Made by a program: the position numbers and the translations under genes. The notes beneath the pieces are model-generated. The model was not told the DNA's origin. It saw only the letters and a list, made by a program, of their open reading frames with translations, and made no database searches. DNA of 64,000 bases from Acidovorax sp. FHTAMBA (GTDB lineage: Bacteria; Pseudomonadota; Gammaproteobacteria; Burkholderiales; Burkholderiaceae_C), in the NCBI RefSeq assembly GCF_038958875.1, contig NZ_CP152407.1, positions 2,425,501 to 2,489,500 on the forward strand, read 5' to 3'. Shown here piece by piece: positions 54,958 through 63,238 of this stretch; position 1 is the first letter of the stretch, and every line of letters begins with the position of its first letter.

Positions 54958-56112
54958 GTGTTGCGCCTCGCTTCTTCACCCGCTTTTCCCCTGTCTGCCG
55001 TGGCCCTGGTGGCCTGCTCTCTGGCCACCGCCAGTGCGTTTGCCCAGGATGTGCAAACCGTCAAGATCGCCCACGCGGGCCCCGTTTCGGGCGGCATTGC
55101 CCACATCGGCAAGGACACCGAAAACGGTGTGCGCCTGGCCATTGACGACCTGAACGCCCAGAACCTCGTCATCGGCGGCAAGAAGATCAAGTTTGAAATT
55201 GCGGCCGAAGACGACGCGGGCGACCCGCGCCAGGCCACCGCGGTGGCGCAAAAGCTGTGCGACCAGAAGGTTGCGGGCGTGGTGGGCCACCTGCAGTCGG
55301 GCACGTCCATCCCCGCATCGGCCATCTATGCCAAGTGCGACCTGCCCCACATCACGGCCTCGGCCTCCAACCCCGACCTGACCAAACCCGGCCACAAGAC
55401 CACGTTCCGCCTGATCGCCAACGACAACGCGCTGGGTGCGGCGCTGGCGCTGTTTGGTGCCGACCACCAGAAGCTGAAAAGCGTTGCCATCATCGACGAC
55501 CGCACGGCCTACGGCCAGGGCGTGGCCTCGGTCTTCAAGGCCACCGCGCTGCAAAAGGGCCTGAAGGTGGTGGGCGAGGAGTTCACCAACGACAAGTCCA
55601 CCGATTTCATGGCCATCCTCACGTCCATCAAGAACAAGAAGCCTGACGCGATCTTCTACGGCGGCCTCGACGCGCAAGCCGGCCCCATGCTGCGCCAGAT
55701 GGAGCAGCTGGGCCTGGGCAACGTGAAGTACTTTGGCGGTGACGCACTGTGCACCGAAAAGCTGCCCGAGCTGTCGGGCAAAACCCCCGCGCTCAAGAAC
55801 GTGACCTGCGCCACCGGTGGTGCGTCGGTGGACAAGATGCAGGGCGGCGCAGACTGGAAGAAGCGCTACGACGCCAAGTTCCCCGGCCAGTTCCAGATCT
55901 ACAGCCCCTACGCCTATGACGCCGCCATGGTGCTGGCCGACGCCATGAAGCGCGCCAACTCGGTGGACCCCAAAGTCTTCGCGCCCTTCATCGCCAAGAC
56001 CGAATACAAGGGCGTGACCGCCAACATCGCCTTCACCGCCAAGGGCGAGCTGACAGCCCCCGCCGTGACGCTCTATACCTTCAAGGACGGCAGCCGCGTG
56101 GCGCTGAACTGA
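54958..56112 (+). CDS. Branched-chain amino acid-type ABC transporter substrate-binding protein
   Basis: A 384-residue periplasmic binding protein (LivJ-like family). A signal peptide (about 1-30, ending ASAFA) precedes VKIAHAGPVSGGIAHIGKD, DDAGDPRQATAVAQKLC, GVVGHLQSGTSIPAS and YSPYAYDAAMVLADAM. Start GTG at 54958 is 10 nt after TGGAGA; a TTG at 54931 is less likely. No permease or ATPase genes are adjacent, so the transporter partners are elsewhere or shared. Ligand uncertain. Confidence 0.9.
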   Translation: MLRLASSPAFPLSAVALVACSLATASAFAQDVQTVKIAHAGPVSGGIAHIGKDTENGVRLAIDDLNAQNLVIGGKKIKFEIAAEDDAGDPRQATAVAQKLCDQKVAGVVGHLQSGTSIPASAIYAKCDLPHITASASNPDLTKPGHKTTFRLIANDNALGAALALFGADHQKLKSVAIIDDRTAYGQGVASVFKATALQKGLKVVGEEFTNDKSTDFMAILTSIKNKKPDAIFYGGLDAQAGPMLRQMEQLGLGNVKYFGGDALCTEKLPELSGKTPALKNVTCATGGASVDKMQGGADWKKRYDAKFPGQFQIYSPYAYDAAMVLADAMKRANSVDPKVFAPFIAKTEYKGVTANIAFTAKGELTAPAVTLYTFKDGSRVALN

Positions 56113-56243
56113 CGCCTGCAGCGCTTGCGCTGAGTTGGACGGCCGCCCTGTGCGGCCGTTTTTGCGTGCGCGCTTTGGCTTTACAGTCAGGCCCCTGTGC
56201 AAGATTGCAGGCGGGCCATCGGTGTCCGCCAAGGAGCCAAGGT

Positions 56244-56486
56244 ATGCGCGCAATGCTGGGATTGGTCGGGCTGGTGGTGGTACTGGCGGTGGTGGGCGTA
56301 CTTGCCAAGAAGCAGACGTCCGCCACGCGCACGCCGGTGCCGTCGCTGCAGACGGCGCCCGGCGCTGTGGCGCCTGCGTCGGCACCGACGGTGCGCGACC
56401 AGAGCCAGCAGATCCAGCAGCAGGTGAAGCAACAGGTAGAAGGCCTGCTGCAGCAGACCCGGCCCATGCCGGATGAAGAAAAATAA
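56244..56486 (+). CDS. Small single-pass membrane protein of unknown function
   Basis: An 80-residue protein with an N-terminal TM helix (LGLVGLVVVLAVVGVLA, about 5-21), then a Pro/Ala/Thr stretch and a Gln-rich helix (QSQQIQQQVKQQVEGLLQQ). An AAGGAG site sits 8 nt before the ATG, so it is probably expressed. I do not recognise the family. It lies between the binding-protein gene and the tadA fusion. Confidence 0.65.
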   Translation: MRAMLGLVGLVVVLAVVGVLAKKQTSATRTPVPSLQTAPGAVAPASAPTVRDQSQQIQQQVKQQVEGLLQQTRPMPDEEK

Positions 56487-56545
56487 GCCAAATCGGCCTC
56501 TGGCGCTTATCCAGAAAGCGCGAGTAGCTATTAAATAAGTAGCAA
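56486..56545 (+). repeat. Copy 13 of the AGCGCTT element, abutting tadA
   Basis: Forward form: CCAAATCGGCCTCTGGCGCTT, loop ATCCAG, AAAGCGCGAGTAGCTATTAA, ATAAGTAGCA. Its last A is the first base of the tadA start codon, so the whole upstream region of tadA is repeat. Confidence 0.85.
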
Positions 56546-57936
56546 TGACGCTGGACAACGACACGCACTGGATGCGCCTGGCCCTGGCCGAGGCGCAAGC
56601 CGCCGCCCGCGCTGGTGAGGTGCCCGTGGGCGCCATCGTGGTCAAGGACGGCCAGGTCATCGCCACCGGCCGCAATGCCCCTGTGGAGGGCCACGACCCC
56701 ACGGCCCATGCCGAGATCGTGGCCCTGCGCGCAGCGGCGCAGCGCCTGGGCAACTACCGGCTGGACGGCTGCAGCCTGTATGTGACGCTAGAGCCCTGTG
56801 CCATGTGCAGCGGCGCCATGCTGCATGCGCGGCTGGCGCGCGTGGTGTACGGCGCGGCCGACCCCAAGACGGGCGCGGCGGGTTCGGTGCTCAACCTGTT
56901 TGGCCACTCCGAAATCAACCACCAGACTGAAGTGCTGGGCGGTGTGCTGGCCGAAGAATGTGGCAGCATGCTGAGCAGCTTTTTTCGGCAGCGCCGGCAA
57001 CAGCAGCGCACCGAGGCACTGGCCCGCCACCCCTTGCGCGACGATGCGTTGCGCACGCCCGATGCAGCGTTTGCCGATTTGCCCGGTTACCCGTGGGCGC
57101 CTCGGTACCTCAGCGACCTGCCCAGCCTCGCGGGCCTGCGTTTGCACTATCTTGACGAAGGCCCCCGCAAAGCGCCGCGCACCTGGTTGTGCCTGCACGG
57201 CAACCCGGCGTGGAGCTACCTCTACCGCCGCATGCTGCCCACCTTTCTGGCCGCAGGCGACCGCGTGGTGGCGCCCGACCTGATCGGCTTTGGCAAAAGC
57301 GACAAGCCCAAAAAGGAGGGCGCCCACCAGTTCGACTGGCACCGCCAGGTGCTGCTGGAGCTGATTGAGCGGCTGGACCTGCGCAATGTCGTGCTGGTGG
57401 TGCAGGACTGGGGTGGCATCCTGGGCCTGACGCTGCCCATGTCGATGCCCGAGCGCTTCGACGGACTGCTGGTGATGAACACCCTGCTGGCCACGGGCGC
57501 TGCGCCCTTGCCTCAGGGCTTTGTGGACTGGCGCGCCATGTGCCGTGACAAGCCGCTATACGGGGTAGGGCGCCTGCTGGCACGTGGCAATCCGCACCTG
57601 AGCGCCGCCGAATGTGCCGCGTACGACGCGCCCTTCCCGGACAAAGGCTACCGCGCTGCGCTGCGTGCTTTCCCCGAACGTGTCCCTGCCGCGCTGGATG
57701 ACCCTGGCGCGGTGCTGTCGCGTGCAGCCCGCGATTTCTGGCAGCACCAGTGGCAGGGCCGCAGCCTGATGGTGGTGGGCGCGCAAGACCCGGTGCTGGG
57801 CCTGCCCACCATGCAGGCGCTGCAACAGTGCATCCAAGGCTGCCCCGCGCCTGTCGTGCTGCCCCGTGCCGGCCACTTTGTGCAGGAGCATGGCGAGGCC
57901 ATTGCCGCACAGGCTGTGGAATACTTCGCGCACTGA
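56545..57936 (+). CDS. tadA: TadA tRNA adenosine deaminase fused to a haloalkane-dehalogenase-like hydrolase
   Basis: A 463-residue fusion. Residues 1 to about 155 are TadA, which makes inosine at tRNA position 34: zinc and catalytic residues His55, Glu57 (AHAEIV) and Cys85, Cys88 (PCAMC). Residues about 170-463 form an alpha/beta hydrolase of the haloalkane dehalogenase type: HGNPAWSYLYRRM, nucleophile Asp288 followed by Trp289 (VVQDWGG), GAQDPVLG and catalytic His in RAGHFVQEHGE. The halves are joined without stop or frameshift. No Shine-Dalgarno site is visible because a dispersed repeat abuts the ATG. Substrate of the second half is unknown; a dehalogenase activity is only suggested by the Asp-Trp pair. 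Confidence 0.92.
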   Translation: MTLDNDTHWMRLALAEAQAAARAGEVPVGAIVVKDGQVIATGRNAPVEGHDPTAHAEIVALRAAAQRLGNYRLDGCSLYVTLEPCAMCSGAMLHARLARVVYGAADPKTGAAGSVLNLFGHSEINHQTEVLGGVLAEECGSMLSSFFRQRRQQQRTEALARHPLRDDALRTPDAAFADLPGYPWAPRYLSDLPSLAGLRLHYLDEGPRKAPRTWLCLHGNPAWSYLYRRMLPTFLAAGDRVVAPDLIGFGKSDKPKKEGAHQFDWHRQVLLELIERLDLRNVVLVVQDWGGILGLTLPMSMPERFDGLLVMNTLLATGAAPLPQGFVDWRAMCRDKPLYGVGRLLARGNPHLSAAECAAYDAPFPDKGYRAALRAFPERVPAALDDPGAVLSRAARDFWQHQWQGRSLMVVGAQDPVLGLPTMQALQQCIQGCPAPVVLPRAGHFVQEHGEAIAAQAVEYFAH

Positions 57937-57981
57937 CTTGCCCGGCGGCACCCTCTGCTGCCCGGCTTTCCCCCTGTTTAC

Positions 57982-58005
57982 GGAGCAGGCCCCTCGGCGG
58001 GCCTG
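57982..58005 (+). promoter_or_regulatory. Shine-Dalgarno plus hairpin before the ldcA start
   Basis: GGAG (57982-57985) is 26 nt from the TTG start, too far for normal use. The intervening CAGGCCC (57986-57992) and GGGCCTG (57999-58005) form a 7-bp hairpin. Folding would bring GGAG to an effective spacing of 6 nt. Confidence 0.5.
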
Positions 58006-58011
58006 AGCGCT

Positions 58012-58998
58012 TTGCACGAACACCACGATCACGACCCTTCGCATTGCGGCCACGACCATGGTCCCAGGCACATCTACATTTACTCCCCGGCCAGTGCCAT
58101 CCGCGACAAGGCCGCCTTCAAGCGCGGCATTGCGCGCCTGAAGGCCCTGGGCCACGAGGTGGAGGTGGACCCCGATGCGCAGGCCGTGCACACCCGTTTT
58201 GCGGGCGATGACGCCACACGCCTGGCGGCCATCCACCGCGCTGCGGCCAGTGGTGCCGACGTGGCGCTGATCACGCGCGGCGCCTATGGGCTCACGCGCA
58301 TCCTGCCCGGCATCCGCTACAAGGCCGTGGCCAAGGCGATCGAGCGCGGCATGAAATTTGTGGGTCTGAGCGATTTCACGGCGTTTCAGAACGCAGTGCT
58401 GGCCCAGACCGGCGCCACCACCTGGGCCGGGCCCGCGCTGATCAGCGACTTTGGCGTGGAAGGCGAGCCCGACGACATCATGATGGCCTGCTTTGACGAC
58501 CTGCTGACCGGGCACGGCGAAGGCACAGGCTGGCGCATGAACAAGGAGCAGCCCCATGCGGTGACGGGCAAACCTGCCGTGCCGGACGTGTATGTGAAAA
58601 ACGCCACGCTGTGGGGCGGCAACCTCGCCGTGCTGACCGGGCTGGTGGGAACGCCTTACTTTCCACAGGTCAAGGGCGGCATCCTTTTTGTGGAGGACGT
58701 GAGCGAGCACCCTTACCGCATCGAGCGCATGCTCACGCAACTGCTGCATGCCGGGGTTCTGGGGCAGCAAAAGGCGGTGGTGCTGGGGCAGTTCACCGGC
58801 TACCGGCTGGCTCCGCACGACAAGGGCTTCAAGCTGCAGTCGGTGGTGGACTGGCTGCGTACCCAGATCAAGGCGCCCGTGCTGACCAACCTGCCGTTCG
58901 GGCATGTGCAGACCAAGGTGCTGCTGCCGGTGGGCGCCACCGTGTCGCTGTCGGTGGAAGAACGGGATGCGCTGATTTACTGGGGCCACCAGCACTGA
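58012..58998 (+). CDS. ldcA: Muramoyltetrapeptide carboxypeptidase (LD-carboxypeptidase, S66)
   Basis: A cytoplasmic enzyme that trims the terminal D-Ala from recycled tetrapeptides. The 328-residue S66 protein has IYIYSPASAIRDKAAFKRG, ITRGAYGLTRILPG, VGLSDFTAFQNA (nucleophile Ser), WGGNLAVLTGLVGT and LPFGHVQTK (His). The first 20 residues are very His/Asp-rich (HEHHDHDPSHCGHDHG), a possible metal-binding tail. No ATG or GTG lies between the previous stop and the conserved region; I infer TTG at 58012. Confidence 0.9.
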   Translation: MHEHHDHDPSHCGHDHGPRHIYIYSPASAIRDKAAFKRGIARLKALGHEVEVDPDAQAVHTRFAGDDATRLAAIHRAAASGADVALITRGAYGLTRILPGIRYKAVAKAIERGMKFVGLSDFTAFQNAVLAQTGATTWAGPALISDFGVEGEPDDIMMACFDDLLTGHGEGTGWRMNKEQPHAVTGKPAVPDVYVKNATLWGGNLAVLTGLVGTPYFPQVKGGILFVEDVSEHPYRIERMLTQLLHAGVLGQQKAVVLGQFTGYRLAPHDKGFKLQSVVDWLRTQIKAPVLTNLPFGHVQTKVLLPVGATVSLSVEERDALIYWGHQH

Positions 58999-59039
58999 GG
59001 TCTTGCCAGCACCCGCCGCAGTGCAGGTGTCGCGCCGCG

Positions 59040-59390
59040 TCAGGGCCGGATGTGGTGCGCCAGTGCCGGGCGCGGCGCGCGGGGCAGTTGCCCCTGGAAG
59101 AGCAGTGTGACTTCGTCCATCACCCGTTGGGCAGCGGGTTCACCGCGCAGCGGCACCAGCATGCTGAACAGGTCGGAGCGCAGGTACCACAGGGCCTCGA
59201 TGTCGGCCGCATAGCGCAGCCGCATGTTCATGCGCGCCACTTCACAGCCGGTGATGCCGGCCAGGCTTTGCAGCATGGCGCGCCGGATGTCCTCCATCCC
59301 CGGGTGGCGCACCCACGCCGTCGACGACGGCTTGTCGCGGCCGAGCAGGTCGTGCAGGCTGTTGCGGAGGTTGGGCTTGTTCCAGCGCAT
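59040..59390 (-). CDS. Conserved hypothetical protein
   Basis: A 116-residue protein beginning MRWNKPNLRNSLHDLLGRD, with no TM helix or known motif. The middle (HPGMEDIRRAMLQSLAGITGCE; MRLRYAADIEALWYLRSDLF) looks helical and conserved-type. Longer starts up to 59618 would add low-complexity residues. It is convergent with ldcA and divergent from the cyclase gene. Function unknown. Confidence 0.65.
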   Translation of the reverse strand: MRWNKPNLRNSLHDLLGRDKPSSTAWVRHPGMEDIRRAMLQSLAGITGCEVARMNMRLRYAADIEALWYLRSDLFSMLVPLRGEPAAQRVMDEVTLLFQGQLPRAPRPALAHHIRP

Positions 59391-59644
59391 GAGGGGCGGG
59401 CAATGCGTTTGCGTAGCAGGGTCGGACAAAGTAAGCGGGAGCGAGGCGCAGCGCAAGGGCCGTGCTCCTTTTTTTGCGCAAAGACAACAGACGGGGCCGG
59501 ATTGTTGCCAACTATTACCGGTTCTTCGCACGCAGTGTTCAATGGCATCTTCCACCCGTTCAGGCCCGTGGCAATTTGAAAGATGCACGGCGCGGGCGCT
59601 TGCACTAAACTGGTTCACATGATGTTACCAATGGCCCGTCGTTC

Positions 59645-60574
59645 ATGAGTGTGTTGTCGACCATGGTCTTTGCGGACATCTCGGGCAGCACGGCACTGTA
59701 TGAGGCGCTGGGCAACGAGCGGGCCACCGAAGCCGTCACCCAGGTCACGCAGTGGATCGGGGACACCGTGGAGTCGCACGGCGGGCGCGTGGTCAAGAAG
59801 CTGGGCGACGGCGTGCTGGGTGTCTTTGGCGATGCCTCCAGTGCGGTCTCGGCCATGGCGACCATGCTGCGCCAGCACCAGTCCCGGCAGGACCGTTGGC
59901 CGCAGCCCTTGCGCATGGACATCCGGGTAGGGGTGGCCAGCGGTGAAGTGGTGGATGTGGATGGCGATTGTTATGGCGATGCCGTCAATGTCGCGTCCAG
60001 GCTGTGCGAACGTGCCGGCCCCGCCGAAATCTGGGCCACCGAGACCACGGTGCTGCTGGCGGGCACGGCGCCCGACGTGTGGTACCGCAAGCTCGGCATG
60101 ATGGATATCCGTGGCAAGGCCGAGCTGCTGATGCTCTACCACGTGGAGTGGCGCGAGGACGAAGCGCCCGACTCCCTCACCATGCAGGCCGCCCTGGTCA
60201 GCAACTTTGCGCCGGCGGATTCCATCCTGGGGCAGATCCAGTTTTCATGGCACGAGGTGGACCGCACCTTCACCTCAGCAGATGCCCCGGTGATGGTGGG
60301 CCGTGCCCAGCACGCCCAGCTGTGCATCAACGACCCCCGTGTATCGCGCCTGCATGCCCGCATCGACTGGCGCAACAGCGGCTTCGTGCTGACGGACATG
60401 AGCAGTTTCGGCACCTGGGTGCGGTTCGAAGGCAGCGAATCGCCCGTGCGCCTGCGGCGCGATGCCTGCATCCTGCATGGCGCAGGGCACATTGCGCTGG
60501 GCGTATCGTTCAGCGAACCCAGTGCGCCGGTCATGAGCTTTCATGTGGCAGACGGCAGTGTGCACCTGAGCTGA
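59645..60574 (+). CDS. Class III adenylate cyclase domain fused to an FHA domain
   Basis: A 309-residue cytoplasmic protein. Residues 1 to about 165 form a class III cyclase: metal-binding Asp11 (VFADISGST) and Asp55, purine-specifying Lys51 and Asp108 (KKLGDG; DCYGDAVN), transition-state Asn115 and Arg119. The Lys-Asp pair predicts ATP use. Residues about 215-265 form an FHA domain (VMVGRAQHAQLC, VSRLHARI, DMSSFGTWV), which binds phosphothreonine. No membrane segment. Likely a cAMP producer recruited by Ser/Thr phosphorylation; partners unknown. Confidence 0.9.
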   Translation: MSVLSTMVFADISGSTALYEALGNERATEAVTQVTQWIGDTVESHGGRVVKKLGDGVLGVFGDASSAVSAMATMLRQHQSRQDRWPQPLRMDIRVGVASGEVVDVDGDCYGDAVNVASRLCERAGPAEIWATETTVLLAGTAPDVWYRKLGMMDIRGKAELLMLYHVEWREDEAPDSLTMQAALVSNFAPADSILGQIQFSWHEVDRTFTSADAPVMVGRAQHAQLCINDPRVSRLHARIDWRNSGFVLTDMSSFGTWVRFEGSESPVRLRRDACILHGAGHIALGVSFSEPSAPVMSFHVADGSVHLS

Positions 60575-60696
60575 ATGCACGCGGCTGGCGGCCTGCGTGG
60601 CGTGGCGCCTGTGCAGGATGGCCTGTTACGGGCGTGCATTTGCTACCCACAAATTCCCCACAGCAATACCAATACCAACGGCAGGAGACAAGATAT

Positions 60697-63210
60697 ATGG
60701 CATGGATGAAACGCACAGCCCTGGGCCTGGTGGCTGCGGCGCTGCTGGCAGGCGCCGGCGCCGCAGTGTATGTGCAGCGCAGTTTTGCGCAGCTTGACGG
60801 CTCGATTGCGGTGGCGGGGCTGGGCAATGCCGTGCAGGTGCGGCGTGACGGCGCCGATGTGACGCATATCCGCGCCCAGAGCCCACAGGACGCCTGGTTT
60901 TCCATGGGCTACGTGCATGCGCAGGAGCGCACCTGGCAGCTGGAGTTCAACCGCCGCGTGATGCATGGCCAGCTGTCCGAAGTCTTTGGCCCCGCCACGG
61001 TGGAAACCGACAAGCTCATGCGCAGCCTCGACATCATGGGTGCGGCCCGGCGCCAGTACGCCGGTTTGCCGCTGTATGCCCGGGAGGCATTGCAAGCCTA
61101 CAGCCGGGGCATTCAAGCCTTCCACAACAATCGCCCGCAGGCCTTGCCACCGGAGTTCCATGTGCTGGGCGTAAAGCCCGGGGGCGCGCAAGGCGCCGTG
61201 TGGGAGCCCGAAGACAGCGTGGGCTGGGCGCTCATGATGGCGCTGGACCTGGGCGGCAACTGGGGCAACGAGTTTGCAAGGCTGTCCGTGGCCAAGACCC
61301 TGGACACCGACCGGCTCTGGCAGCTGATGCCACCCTACCCGGGCGAGCCACCGGCAGCCTCTGCCGATCTTGCGGCGTTGTACCGCCAGCTGGGCGTGTT
61401 TCGCGCCGGCGGTGCCGTCCCTGTGGCTGCGGCATTGCCGCCAGAGCGGCACGAAGGGCCGCTGTCGCGCCAGATCAGCGCGGGCATGCTGGCCTGGGCT
61501 GATGAGCTGACCCGCAGCGCTGGCACCAACGAAGGCAAGGGCAGCAACAACTGGGTGCTGGCTGGCACGCGCACCGTGAGTGGCAAGCCCCTGCTTGCCA
61601 ACGACCCGCACCTGGGCCTTTCGGCACCGGCCATCTGGTACTTCGCGGGCATGCAGGCGCCGGCCGGGCAGGCGTCAGACGGTACCCCCATTGCGGCCAT
61701 TGATGTGGTGGGCGCCACCCTGCCGGGTCTGCCGTTCGTGGTGCTGGGCCGCACCAACCGTGTGGCCTGGGGCTTTACGAACACCGGGCCCGACGTGCAG
61801 GACCTCTACCTCGAACAGATCAACCCCGCAGACCCTTCGCAGTACCGCACGCCGCAAGGGTGGGCGCCGTTCACGGTCCGCGAAGAAACCATCCGCATCA
61901 AGGGCGCCCCCGATCTGGAGCTGAAACTGCGCAGCACCCGGCACGGGCCCGTGCTCAGCGATGTGCAAAAGGTGCACGCCGAGGTGCTGGACCTGGGCAA
62001 GTACGTGCTGGCGCTGCGCTGGAGCGCGCTGGATGCGGACAACCAGACGGTGCTGGCGGGCTTGCAGACCAACCAGGCCCAATCGGTGGATGAGCTCTTT
62101 GAGGGGCTGTCGCACTACCACTCGCCCATGCAAAGCGTGGTGGCGGCCGATGACCAGGGCCGCATCCGCTTCAAGGCCGTGGGGCGCGTGCCGCTGCGCG
62201 ATCCCGCCAATGACATTCGCGGCGTGGCCCCATCGCCCGGCTGGGATGCGCGCTACGACTGGACAGGCTGGCTGCCCTATGCACAGACGCCAGAGGACGA
62301 TGGCGCCAAAGGCTGGGTGGCGACCGCCAACCAGCGCATTACGGCGCCAGACTACACGCACTACCTGACGCAGGATTGGGCGTTGCCCTACCGCTACGAG
62401 CGCATTGAGCAGCTGATCGGCGCGACTGAGAAGCACGACGCGAACAGCATGCAGACCATCCATAGCGACGTGACATCGCTGGCCACGCGCCGCCTGTTGC
62501 CGCATCTGCTGCAGGCGCAGTCCACGCACCCGCTCGCCGCAGCCGCGCAGGTGCAGCTCAAGGGATTTGACGGGGTCATGGATGCCAACGCGGCCGCCCC
62601 GCTGGTGTTTGCGGCCTGGACGGATGAACTGGCCCGCGGCCTGATCATCCCGCGCATCGGCGAAGACCGGTTTGCCGCCACCTATGGCAAGCGCGACTAC
62701 CGCGCCGGCATCGAACGCATGCTGGAGCGTAACGACCCGTGGTGGTGCCAGCCCACCACCTGCGCCGAGCAATCGGCGGCCGCCCTGGGCCGCGCGCTGG
62801 ACCGTCTGCAGGCCGCCTACGGCGCCGACCCCGCGCAATGGCGCTGGGGCGCGGCGCACCCGGCGCTCAGCGCGCACCGGCCTTTTGGCAATGTGGCCGC
62901 ACTGGCCCGGTATTTCGATGTGAGCGTGCCATCGCACGGCGACTCGTACACGGTGAACGTGGGCCAGTACAACGCGGGCGAGGCCAAGGGCCCGTTTGTG
63001 AACCGGCACGCGGCATCGCTGCGCGCGGTGTATGACCTGGCAGACCTGGAGCAGTCCCGCTTCATCTACCAGACCGGGCAAAGTGGGCTGGTGTTCTCAC
63101 CCCGCTATCGCGACATGAGCAGCGCCTGGGCGCAGACCGGCTACCGCGCCCTGCAGCGCACTCCCGCCACCTGGGTGCACCAGTTGACGCTGGCGCCCGC
63201 TGCCAAGTAA
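60697..63210 (+). CDS. Penicillin-acylase family Ntn hydrolase
   Basis: An exported, self-processing amidohydrolase of 837 residues. An N-terminal signal/anchor (about 5-28) precedes the alpha chain. The beta chain would start at Ser283 (EGKG-SNNWVLAG), the nucleophile after autocleavage; downstream NDPHLGLSAPAIWYF, PFVVLGRTNRVAWGFTNTG and the C-terminal VNVGQYNAGEAKGPFVNRH are typical. A GCAGGAGA site precedes ATG 60697. Candidates for substrate are N-acyl-homoserine lactones, penicillins or other acyl amides; the sequence does not decide. Confidence 0.92.
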   Translation: MAWMKRTALGLVAAALLAGAGAAVYVQRSFAQLDGSIAVAGLGNAVQVRRDGADVTHIRAQSPQDAWFSMGYVHAQERTWQLEFNRRVMHGQLSEVFGPATVETDKLMRSLDIMGAARRQYAGLPLYAREALQAYSRGIQAFHNNRPQALPPEFHVLGVKPGGAQGAVWEPEDSVGWALMMALDLGGNWGNEFARLSVAKTLDTDRLWQLMPPYPGEPPAASADLAALYRQLGVFRAGGAVPVAAALPPERHEGPLSRQISAGMLAWADELTRSAGTNEGKGSNNWVLAGTRTVSGKPLLANDPHLGLSAPAIWYFAGMQAPAGQASDGTPIAAIDVVGATLPGLPFVVLGRTNRVAWGFTNTGPDVQDLYLEQINPADPSQYRTPQGWAPFTVREETIRIKGAPDLELKLRSTRHGPVLSDVQKVHAEVLDLGKYVLALRWSALDADNQTVLAGLQTNQAQSVDELFEGLSHYHSPMQSVVAADDQGRIRFKAVGRVPLRDPANDIRGVAPSPGWDARYDWTGWLPYAQTPEDDGAKGWVATANQRITAPDYTHYLTQDWALPYRYERIEQLIGATEKHDANSMQTIHSDVTSLATRRLLPHLLQAQSTHPLAAAAQVQLKGFDGVMDANAAAPLVFAAWTDELARGLIIPRIGEDRFAATYGKRDYRAGIERMLERNDPWWCQPTTCAEQSAAALGRALDRLQAAYGADPAQWRWGAAHPALSAHRPFGNVAALARYFDVSVPSHGDSYTVNVGQYNAGEAKGPFVNRHAASLRAVYDLADLEQSRFIYQTGQSGLVFSPRYRDMSSAWAQTGYRALQRTPATWVHQLTLAPAAK

Positions 63211-63238
63211 CCCACCTCTTTTGAATGTCAGGACATTT

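Noticed and set aside
54976..56709. A 577-codon frame antisense to the binding-protein gene
   Set aside because: It runs through a terminator-like region and several real genes on the other strand; product has no family features.
59968..60696. N-terminal extension of the penicillin-acylase frame by 243 codons
   Set aside because: The extension overlaps the cyclase-FHA gene in another frame and is Arg/Pro-rich; a clear ribosome binding site and signal peptide start at 60697.
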